Source of the DNA: an endosymbiont of Escarpia spicata
GTDB taxonomy: Bacteria; Pseudomonadota; Gammaproteobacteria; Chromatiales; Chromatiaceae
Direction of reading: 5' to 3'
DNA length: 64,000 bases
Assembly: GCA_003349915.1 (NCBI GenBank)
Contig: QFXE01000005.1
Span: 310,001-374,000, forward strand
Positions within the stretch are counted from its first letter, which is position 1. Each line of letters starts with the position of its first letter. The notes beneath the pieces were generated by a model. It had not been told where the DNA came from. It ran no database searches and saw only the letters and a list, made by a program, of their open reading frames with translations. Position numbers and translations under genes: made by a program. Of this stretch, positions 53,329 to 61,700 are shown piece after piece.

Positions 53329-54102
53329 TCACGTGTCGTCGTTTTCGTCAGAGGAAGGAGCTGTGGTCGGTGTGGAGGGTGCGGAATGCAGTCCGAGGTT
53401 CCTGGAGAATCCTGATGACAAATGACGTTGAATCGGCGCCATCGGTGCACGACGTTTGCCACTCAATACATCATCGGGAACTACTCCCATGAGCTCTACA
53501 GCCTGTGTATTCTTGTCGTTGCCTTTCTGAATATCAGACCGCTCGATGCGCAGAAAGCGATAACCTTGGGGAATCATAAACAGGCCACGGATCTTGCGTG
53601 CGCCCAACTCAATGACGTGGTCGCGCGATGCACGGTCCAGTACACCGATGTGGCCGGCGGTTAGCGCTGCACAAACCAGGGTATCGTATGTCGATACGAG
53701 GCGTGCGGCCTGATAAGCATAGGGATTTGCGAACTGTAGCGGCATCCGGTAGGGTCGCTCAGACTCGGCGACCGCGATCTCTATCGAACCCATCTGGCTC
53801 AACCGCTCATCCAGATCCCGCTGTAGACGCTGGAATAGCGCCTCCCGATCTTCAATGGCTTCATGTACCTTGATTAGCCACCAGTCTGCATATGGATCAT
53901 CATTGCGCGACGCCTGCCAGATCAGTCGCAGCCGTTCAGCAAAGAGCCCCAGACCGATGATCGGCGATTGTCCCTTCGTGCCGTTACGACCACGAATCAG
54001 CCGATGCGCCTGGTTCGTCTGCAGCGTCAGCCAAACCTGGCCACGCAGGGGACCCAGTTTGTCAGCATCGGCCGGTTTGGGGATCGGATTTTCCGTGGTC
54101 AC
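53329..54102 (-). CDS. Integrating conjugative element protein, PFL_4669 family
   Basis: A 257-residue protein of the TIGR03761 type, recognised by LGPLRGQVWLTLQTNQAHRL, the GLGLFAERLRLIWQASRNDD segment and FMIPQGYRFLRIERSD. It belongs to the replication/stability block in this ICE family. The enzymatic role is unknown. The 150-bp gap upstream has no gene that I can see. Confidence 0.9.
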   Translation of the reverse strand: MTTENPIPKPADADKLGPLRGQVWLTLQTNQAHRLIRGRNGTKGQSPIIGLGLFAERLRLIWQASRNDDPYADWWLIKVHEAIEDREALFQRLQRDLDERLSQMGSIEIAVAESERPYRMPLQFANPYAYQAARLVSTYDTLVCAALTAGHIGVLDRASRDHVIELGARKIRGLFMIPQGYRFLRIERSDIQKGNDKNTQAVELMGVVPDDVLSGKRRAPMAPIQRHLSSGFSRNLGLHSAPSTPTTAPSSDENDDT

Positions 54103-54253
54103 AGGTTGTCAGGTTCCTTGTTGCTTGAGTTAGCGCGTATAAACGCATGCACACTCGTCATGAACAAGGGAAAACCCGGTCGACAAAAGGGAGGGTTCTG
54201 TAATGAGTTGGAATTTCGACAGGTGATTCCAGTGGAATCACTCAGAGGAAAAC

Positions 54254-55495
54254 TTATGACTCTTTAGCTTCTGATGCTTGATCCTTATTTACTGGCATTC
54301 CCAACGCCTTCCGCATTTCATCCATCCGTACCTTTGCCAGCGCCATGCGATTCTGGCGTTGCTCCTCGGTCTCCTTCGGTTCCGTGGCTGTGTCTTGGCG
54401 TGCTACCTGTTGACGCTCAATCTCCCTCGCGCGCCGGGCATCCCGCACCTTGATGCCGAGATTGGGCACAAACTCGCCGGATTTCATCAGTTCACAGAGA
54501 CGGAACAGGAAGCTGATCTCGTCATAGACCGGTTTCATACCCTTTTGCTCGGCCTGGAACCGTCCCTCCAGCTCATCAAGAATTGGCTGGCGATCCGCTG
54601 GGGCGAGTTTGGAAAGATAGCGGTTTGCGATGTCTCGCTGGTTTTCGCCCAGACGCCGCGGATATACCAGCGGTTCTCCCTGCTCACCGGCATGCATAAA
54701 TTTCGACGCATCTTCACCAGAAGTAGTAGTTGTTGTTGTTTTTTTATTATTACTACTACAACCCGAGTTCGAATTTTGGTCATGGTGATCCCGCGCCTGC
54801 CTGTTGCCCATAGAATCTTGACGAATCTGCTGAATGGCATCGCGGGTAAACGAGAAGAACCGGCGTGGTCCTTCGTTACCTGTGCTCACCGCTGACTGTA
54901 ACCGCCGTTCAATTGGATGCTCCAGGGCGCATACGTTCTGCCCGCCTCTGACATCCTCATCAATGGATGCCAACACACCCTTGGCCACGGTACGTACCCG
55001 GGCATGACCATGGCTCACGGCCTTATTCAGAAAATCCATGTAGTCGCCATCCAGGTGGATCACATCGACCAGTGGCAGGGGCTCATCATGCAGTGCATAG
55101 ACGTTACCGCGAAACCGTCCGCTGGCTTTACGCAGTCGACCACAGAGGGTCAACCAGCGCGAGGCACGCAGGATGGCTATCGCACGGGCAATCGTAGAAC
55201 GCGATGAAACATTGGCCAGGCGGGAAATGGTCTCATAACTCGGAAATGCGGCATTAGCCCCTGTCTCCCGAACCGCCAACATGATGACCATCCACACCAG
55301 TTTGTCGACCGGCTCGAGTACCGGATCGCGGATTACCGCAGTGGGAAAAGAGTGGTGCTGGTTTCCGAGGAAAAGGACTGTGTCGGCAGCACCGCCATCG
55401 CGTGATGCCTCCACACGAGCGATGGTGGCCTTGATCAGTTTATCGAGGGCGAGTGTTTCCGGACGAATGACGCCTGTCTGCTCATCCATCATCAC
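54254..55495 (-). CDS. STY4528-family ICE/pathogenicity-island replication protein
   Basis: A 413-residue protein. The N-terminal half has PVDKLVWMVIMLAVRETGA and AAFPSYETISRLANVSSRST, a winged-helix layout like replication initiators, which matches STY4528 of SPI-7. In the middle is a low-complexity SSNNKKTTTTTT tract (near residue 250) encoded by a triplet repeat with a run of seven A. The C-terminal half is helical and basic. Probably it helps replication of the excised element. Its start overlaps the DUF2857 gene by 14 bp. Confidence 0.85.
   Translation of the reverse strand: MMMDEQTGVIRPETLALDKLIKATIARVEASRDGGAADTVLFLGNQHHSFPTAVIRDPVLEPVDKLVWMVIMLAVRETGANAAFPSYETISRLANVSSRSTIARAIAILRASRWLTLCGRLRKASGRFRGNVYALHDEPLPLVDVIHLDGDYMDFLNKAVSHGHARVRTVAKGVLASIDEDVRGGQNVCALEHPIERRLQSAVSTGNEGPRRFFSFTRDAIQQIRQDSMGNRQARDHHDQNSNSGCSSNNKKTTTTTTSGEDASKFMHAGEQGEPLVYPRRLGENQRDIANRYLSKLAPADRQPILDELEGRFQAEQKGMKPVYDEISFLFRLCELMKSGEFVPNLGIKVRDARRAREIERQQVARQDTATEPKETEEQRQNRMALAKVRMDEMRKALGMPVNKDQASEAKES
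54725..54765 (-). repeat. Triplet-repeat tract with A7 run in the STY4528-like gene
   Basis: On the coding strand AGT AGT AAT AAT AAA AAA ACA ACA ACA ACT ACT ACT is read in frame. The seven-base A run (plus-strand T7 at 54741-54747) lies between triplet repeats whose ends (GTAGTAGT and ACTACTAC) can pair across it. Confidence 0.8.
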
Positions 55496-56087
55496 CTACC
55501 TGAGCGGCATCATCGTCATTCTGGCCGGTCAGGTTTCCGTACTGAGCCCATCGCTGGGTCAGGTTCCAGATGGCGCGCATTGGAACCCCGGTCTCCCGGT
55601 GGAGTTCCAGGTAATCCGTGGGCGCGAGTAATCCGGTTGTCTCCCCATCGACCCGGCTCGACCAGGCCTGCCAGAGTCGGTGGGAACTTTCCTCATCCGC
55701 CTCGGGGGGACGCCCCACCGAAGGGTTCACCGACAGGGTACGCCTTAGCCGACCGTAATCGCGGGCATTCAATCCGAACAGGATCAACAGCATCTCATGC
55801 GGCGCATCGGCTGCGATCAGCGACTGCAGGGTCTCTTCCGATTCACGTTGCACCCGCAGGTGATCGATCATCGGCCAGTACACCTGCCGATTCAGGGCGA
55901 TATCCAGACAGTGGGCACGAAGCGATTCAACACGGTAAAGATCCGAGACGTTCATCTCCCTCAGGGCCTCGATCTCGCGCGGACCGAATTTCATGTTTTG
56001 CAGGGCTACATGATCCCCTTCGGCCAGGCAGCGAATGGCATACATCAATACGGCGGTGACAAGATCGGATTCCTTCGTGCTTTCCAT
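55482..56087 (-). CDS. DUF2857 domain-containing protein
   Basis: A 201-residue helical protein. It overlaps the STY4528-like gene by 14 bp and follows parB by 5 bp, the standard place of the DUF2857 (STY4526-like) gene. Segments such as LRVQRESEETLQSLIAAD and MLLILFGLNARDYGRLRRTL suit that family. The function is not known; a transcription or replication accessory is possible. Confidence 0.82.
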   Translation of the reverse strand: MESTKESDLVTAVLMYAIRCLAEGDHVALQNMKFGPREIEALREMNVSDLYRVESLRAHCLDIALNRQVYWPMIDHLRVQRESEETLQSLIAADAPHEMLLILFGLNARDYGRLRRTLSVNPSVGRPPEADEESSHRLWQAWSSRVDGETTGLLAPTDYLELHRETGVPMRAIWNLTQRWAQYGNLTGQNDDDAAQVGDDG

Positions 56088-56092
56088 CGCAT

Positions 56093-57667
56093 CTACTCCC
56101 AGACCGAAACACCGGTATCCGCAGCGATACGGCGAATGCGTCGATAGGTATCCATCAAGGCCAGCAAATCACGCCAGTCCCGATCATCGAGCGGCCGCCA
56201 GAGCCGATAACCGGTGTGACCCGGATCCAGTGTCCAGATACTGCTGAATAACAGATCGGCATCTTCGGTCTCGAGTGCACGGCGAAGGATGGACTCGTCC
56301 GGCAGGAGCGGCAGCATGGCCTCGAGCGGCGCAAAGGTCATCTCCGCACAGGCCGCCAACTGCCACCACAGCATGGTGAGCTGACTCAAACTATCCTCGT
56401 CGAGCTGATCCGCCAGGGTTGGATCTGGAACATCACGCAATACGAATCCCAAGCCCTTGCCGGACACCGCTTCAACGAGGTCAGCCATGCCGTTACGCTG
56501 GGCCAGTCGCGCCGCAAGCGTCCAGGCGCGACCACGCAAGGACTTTAGGTCGCTGGGGCCGGTATCGTTGGGGATGTTCGGTAGTTCGGTCTCAAATTTA
56601 GAAGTCTCTTTGACATCATCATCCAGAAGACCAGTATCCGGCGCACTACCGGGATTCGACTGATCCGGTAATTCCGGTGGTAGTTCATCAGCGGAAGTTC
56701 GATCAGAACTGGATATACGCGAACGTCCATCATCCTGATCAGCATCGAACGATTCGTCTGTGGCGCACTCAGGTTCTAATGATTCCTCATCCGGTTTCAC
56801 TTCGGCCTCCGGAATCACCAGTTCCCTGCCGGCCATCTCGGCATCGAGCATCACGCGTACGGTATGAATGCTGACATCCAATGCAGCGGCAATTTCAGTT
56901 TCCAATGCACTGCGGAGTACATCTGTGTCCCAGTCGGGGCCATCGTACCGTTTGCATAGTGTTGTGAAGACCTCTTCGAAATCCTCTGCGGACTCGGAAC
57001 ACCGATCCTGCCAGATCTTCTGAGCCGCGCGCTCCAATCTGCGAATGCGTTCCACATGTGGCCTGCCGAGCCCGCCTTCGAGCGCAATGGGGATGACAGG
57101 TAACAATCGATGGACGGTGTATAGCATCTGGGAAATACGCGCCTGGGTAATGCGATACCCGGCACGGCGGAGTTCTGTTTCGAGACGCCTTTGAGAAACC
57201 ACATCGAGACTGAGTTCTTCGGCAAGCAATTTTTGCGCTTCACACACAGCGCGTGCTTTATCGATGAAGGTAAGGCCTCCCCGCAGGTCGTTTTCCCGAA
57301 GATGCGCTAACAGGACATCGGATTCGCAGCACCAGGCTTTGAGCAGGCAAGGTACTGCGGCAAAACGCGGATCACCGGTCTCGGCGAATAACTCCTTCAG
57401 TATGATCAGGCGCGTATTGCCACCGGCATGGACGATAAAGTCCATCGCATCTGGCCGCTGCGTAACCACCAAAGGTTGGTCCAGACCGGTATTGCGAATC
57501 GAGTCCCTGATCCGGTCATATTCGGGATTGCGGCCGTGACGCGGGTTGTGCTCGTAGGGCTGGATTCGGGAAATATCGATCGTCTGTGGCGCTGGGTTGG
57601 TGATTGCTTCAACCGGTTGTGATACCGACGAATTCGCTGACGGCGTTGTGGTTTTGCCCGCCATCAC
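56093..57667 (-). CDS. ParB-family protein of the ICE
   Basis: A 524-residue protein with an N-terminal ParB/Srx-like domain: IDISRIQPYEHNPRHGRNPEYDR is the classical start, followed by RPDAMDFIVHAGGNTRLIIL and the SLDVVSQRRLETELRRAG helix-turn-helix region. It is longer than chromosomal ParB (~300) because of an acidic linker and a C-terminal domain, as in other PFGI-type elements. A GTG at 57667 or the ATG at 57664 may start it. No parA partner is seen beside it; that place is occupied by regulators. Confidence 0.87.
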   Translation of the reverse strand: MMAGKTTTPSANSSVSQPVEAITNPAPQTIDISRIQPYEHNPRHGRNPEYDRIRDSIRNTGLDQPLVVTQRPDAMDFIVHAGGNTRLIILKELFAETGDPRFAAVPCLLKAWCCESDVLLAHLRENDLRGGLTFIDKARAVCEAQKLLAEELSLDVVSQRRLETELRRAGYRITQARISQMLYTVHRLLPVIPIALEGGLGRPHVERIRRLERAAQKIWQDRCSESAEDFEEVFTTLCKRYDGPDWDTDVLRSALETEIAAALDVSIHTVRVMLDAEMAGRELVIPEAEVKPDEESLEPECATDESFDADQDDGRSRISSSDRTSADELPPELPDQSNPGSAPDTGLLDDDVKETSKFETELPNIPNDTGPSDLKSLRGRAWTLAARLAQRNGMADLVEAVSGKGLGFVLRDVPDPTLADQLDEDSLSQLTMLWWQLAACAEMTFAPLEAMLPLLPDESILRRALETEDADLLFSSIWTLDPGHTGYRLWRPLDDRDWRDLLALMDTYRRIRRIAADTGVSVWE

Positions 57668-57922
57668 TTATTCCCATCCCTGCAGGCCGACGAAGATTTC
57701 CGGGTACCGGACCAGACTTTCCCGCGGTACGGGCTCCAGCCGACCTCCTGATCGGTCCGCTACCCGCTGGCTGGCCTGCTCAATTCGTGTCGCCATCTGG
57801 GGGCTCGCATACCGGTGCTTACCAGCCAGCTGATACAGATAGGCTACTGAGTCGTTGCAAACGGTAGCCAACTCTGCGCGTTCCCGCTTGGTGGCATATT
57901 TCAAAAATGTCCTTAGCTTCAT
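57668..57922 (-). CDS. YdaS/Cro-like small DNA-binding protein
   Basis: About 84 residues from the ATG at 57922 (MKLRTFLKYATKRERAELA). The longer reading to 57949 is less likely. The pattern AELATVCNDSVAYLYQLAGK then YASPQMATRIEQASQ is that of YdaS-type Cro-like repressors. It diverges from the S24 repressor gene and reads into parB (stop and next start touch). It probably acts like Cro: repressing the opposing repressor and adjusting its own operon. Confidence 0.75.
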   Translation of the reverse strand: MKLRTFLKYATKRERAELATVCNDSVAYLYQLAGKHRYASPQMATRIEQASQRVADRSGGRLEPVPRESLVRYPEIFVGLQGWE

Positions 57923-58015
57923 GATGCCGGACATTAGCACCATGCACATCTATCAGCAAGCTAACTCCCCAACTAAATATTTATCTTTATGCTAAATTTC
58001 TGCTATATTCCCTGC
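57923..58015. promoter_or_regulatory. Divergent promoter/operator region between the Cro-like and CI-like genes
   Basis: A 93-bp AT-rich spacer. An extended -10 TGcTATATT at 58001-58009 lies just 7 bp before the ATG at 58016, so the repressor message is probably leaderless or nearly so. TTAGC-type half-sites recur: TTAGCA at 57934, AGCTAA at 57959 and TGCTAA at 57990. These are candidate operators for one or both regulators. Confidence 0.5.
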
Positions 58016-58705
58016 ATGATGCGCATTCCAGAAAAAATTCGATTGAAAAATCTCGAGCTTCTGATTGCCGAAGCCGGCTCTGCTGCGAAACTGGCCGAAC
58101 GTGTCGGCACCAACAGTTCCTATATCAGCCAGGTCCGGCGTCAGATGCGCACAAAGAAAGGCACTCCTCGGGGCATCGGCGACGATCTGGCAGAAAAGCT
58201 GGAACGAGGAATGGACAAGAACGAAGGATGGATGGACGCACCGCACATGGATGAATGGGACCAAAAACACATCGCTGGTACGGAGGTCAATGCGCACCTC
58301 GGACCGGATATCCGCAACCTATGCCCGGTGATCTCCTGGGTGCAAGCAGGCGAATGGATGGAAATCGCCGAAGGTTACCAGCCGCAATACGGTCAGGAGT
58401 TGCTACCCTGTCCCGTCAGTTGCAGCAATGATTCTTATGTCCTGCGCGTACGCGGCATCAGCATGGAACCCAAGTTTCATGATGGCGATTTGATCTTCGT
58501 GGATCCTCATGCCGACGCGGTCCATGGAAAATATGTGGTCGTGATGATTGAAGACACCGCAGAGGCCACCTTCAAACAACTTATCGTCGAGGAAGGTCAT
58601 CAGTATCTTAAGGCGCTAAACCCGGAGTGGCCAAACCGGATCATCGAGGTCAACCAGAATGCCCGGATCTGTGGGGTTGTGGTGTTTAAGGGTGAGATGG
58701 TTTGA
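58016..58705 (+). CDS. S24-family (LexA/CI-like) self-cleaving repressor
   Basis: About 229 residues from the ATG at 58016 or 58019, chosen over 57989 because the extended -10 lies downstream of that start. The N-terminal part is a helix-turn-helix (AAKLAERVGTNSSYISQV). The C-terminal part is a peptidase S24 domain with a likely cleavage site (SWVQAGEW), the Ser in RGISMEP and the Lys in EATFKQL. Such repressors are inactivated by RecA-dependent self-cleavage on DNA damage. It would hold the ICE quiescent and couple activation to SOS. Confidence 0.9.
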   Translation: MMRIPEKIRLKNLELLIAEAGSAAKLAERVGTNSSYISQVRRQMRTKKGTPRGIGDDLAEKLERGMDKNEGWMDAPHMDEWDQKHIAGTEVNAHLGPDIRNLCPVISWVQAGEWMEIAEGYQPQYGQELLPCPVSCSNDSYVLRVRGISMEPKFHDGDLIFVDPHADAVHGKYVVVMIEDTAEATFKQLIVEEGHQYLKALNPEWPNRIIEVNQNARICGVVVFKGEMV

Positions 58706-58777
58706 GCCTCAATACCATGAAAGTCGACCGACCAGCTCCTCAGCCTGTGCCTGCTCAACGAATCCTTCAAGCTAGCG

Positions 58778-61700
58778 ATGCCACAATCACCTGAACTCGC
58801 CGGCGGCGAAGGCTTCACCTTTGAGGGCGACGCGGCTGCATTCTATCTCACCGCCCTGCTAGCCGAGGCTTATGCACCCGGCATCGATGATCGAACCGTT
58901 GTTCGAGTTTCGGTTCAGCAACGCGATTTTGGTGAACCACTGGATGATGTGATCGTCGATTTTGAAGATACCTCAAAGAACCCCGCCCGACTCAGCCTCC
59001 AGGTAAAGCGTTCGCTCACGATCAGCAGTGCAAAAACGAACAAAGACTTTCGCGAAATCATCCGCGACAGTTGGGCAACCCTCAACAAGTCAGACTTCCG
59101 CTTCAACGTCGACCGCTACGGGGCCGCAGTTGGTACGGTCACTCCTGCCAAAGAACGGGCATTAAAGACCCTTTGCGATTGGGCCCGCGAAAGCCTGACG
59201 GCTGACCATTTCCACGCTCGCTTTGCGAAGGGCGGCAGCGCCAGCGCAGACATCAAAACGGTTAAGAACGACGTCGTTACTCTACTGAAAGCAGCGAAGG
59301 GGGCACCGTGCACGAGTGAAGAAGAGCATCAGTTCCTTGCTCACTTCGTGCTCATACAATTCGACTTCCTCCGCGAAGGCGCCACTGATCCCTCTGATGC
59401 CATTAATCGTATTCAGGATTGCCTCGCGCCCGATGACGCAGCCAAGGCACCGCTTGTCTGGTCGCGAGCAGTTCAGCTAGCCCGTTCATCAGCCGGCAAA
59501 TCAGGTCGGTTTGATCGCATACGACTTGTTCGCTTGATCTCACCTGTCGCACGACTCCGCGGCGCGACATCACTACGCCTCGACCTCGACAAGTTAACGG
59601 AGCTAGCGAAGAGCTACGCGAACCTCATTCCGGACGATATTGGGGGAACAAAACTCGACCGCACCTCACTTCTTGAGAGCATGGACGCAAAGCTCACCAC
59701 GGCCCGTGCCGTCCAAGTCCGCGGTCTGCCAGGAAGTGGCAAATCAGTCGTGGTAAGGCGAGCGGTACAACGTGCGCTAAAAAACGGGCCGATCCTCTTC
59801 CTCAAAGCCGAACAGCTCGAAGGGACCAACTGGATCAGCTATGCGGCCTCGCAGGGTTTATCGGGCGCTCCCCTAGAGCAACTTCTCGTAGAGGTCGGGG
59901 CTGCCGGTACACCCGTACTCTTCATCGATGCGATCGATCGTGTCGACACAGAACACCAACCCATCATCATCGATGTGATCCACACCATTGTGGAATCACT
60001 ACTGCTTGATAACTGGCGCGTCGTCGTCTCCCTTCGCGACACCGGCATTGAGATGCTTCGCAATTGGTTGGGCGAATTCCTTGATGCCCTGAAGGTCGAG
60101 ACGCTAAGCGTTGGTCAGCTGAGCGACGATGAGGCCGAGTCGCTTGCAAAAGCCAAACCACACCTGAGGTCGCTTCTGTTTGGATCCGCTCAAGTGCAAG
60201 AGATCGTCCGACGGCCTTTTTTCGCGAAAGTGCTGAACCAGAGTTACATGGCTGACCCCAGCGCTTCGACATTCGTCCCCCAATCTGAAGTCGATTTGAT
60301 TGAGAATTGGTGGCGGCGGGGTGGCTACAATGAGACGGGGCAAAACGCGCTTGAACGCCAGCGCGCACTGCTCGACTTGGCAAGTGTTCGTGCCCGCCTG
60401 CTTAGCCAGCCGATTGCCTTTAGCCAGCTAACCTCAGTCGCACACATCGATGACCTAAGATCAGACGGCATACTCCAAAATGCCCGTGAAGGGGTTTCCG
60501 TCCGCTTCGCTCACGATATCTTCTTCGAATGGGCCTTCTTCCATGTCCTAGCCGATCGCGGACTACAATGGATGGATGTTATCAAGGCTTGCGGCGAGCC
60601 ACCGGCAGTCGCGCGCGTCGTCGAGCTCACCTCCCAATGGGAGTATGCGCAGGAAACAAACTGGCCAGCGTACCTTGCTCAAACGGAGGATTCAGAACTT
60701 AGGTCACAATGGATACGAGCGTGGCTTGTTGGCCCCCTCGGAACTGCGAGATTCGAAGTTGATGAAGACCAATTCAAGACGGCCGTCTTTGCCAACGACT
60801 TCCGACTTTTCAGGAAGACGCTCGTCTGGTTTCAGGCTGAGAAGACCACCCCGAATGAGAATATCCTTACTGGTGGTCTCCCACGGGAACAACGCCAACG
60901 GTTCGCTGATCTTCTCGGATGGCCTTCCGACTTCGCCGCGTGGCGTCGCCTCATCAACTTTATACTACGGCGCATAGCAGACATTCCGCAGCGGCTTTAT
61001 CCAGAGATCGTCGCCATCTTCGAGGTCTGGCAGAATGCCTTGGCCGACCTCCGCAACCCGACGTCTCATGCACTTCTGCAACAATGCGCTACCTGGCTCG
61101 CCGCCATCGACGCGATAAGTACCGCCGATAGACCTGACGAGAACTCTGCGTATTGGGGGGAGGTTCCCGACTTAGGCTCTCTTCGAAAATCGCTGGGCCA
61201 GCTCCTCTTAAGATCGTCGAGAGCCGAGCCGTCCCTTGCAGCCGACTATTTGCGACGGGTCACCAACTCGGAGCGCATCCGAGACGATGCATTTCATGAC
61301 ATCATCGCCTACTCGCCCGTCCTCGCCCAATCGCTGCCCCAGTCAGTGGTCGAGCTTTCACTAGCGTTCCTGCGAGAGGAGCTCCCGGACGAGCAAGTTA
61401 TCCGCGAAACGCAGGAACTTCATGACGAGGCTGAGTGGCGTAAAGCAGTCCTGGCCAAGCCGGAAGCCGAGCGCTCACGTCACGAAAAAATGGCGATTGA
61501 TGGTTTTTTCCATTTGCGAACCATCGGCGATTTCAGCTACCACGATTGGGAAAGGCTTTCGATTCACGACGACCACCGAAGCTTCTGGCCCCCTTCGCCG
61601 CTTCGAGAGCCATTTCACTCACTTTTCCGATCATCGCCCGACCATGCACTGCGGCTCCTTCGAGAACTCTGCAATCATGCGATGATCGCGTGGCGACAGC

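Noticed and set aside
58717-58777. Short 25-codon frame MKVDRPAPQP before the giant ORF
   Set aside because: Too short, no SD and no recognisable pattern; it could be a leader peptide but nothing supports it.
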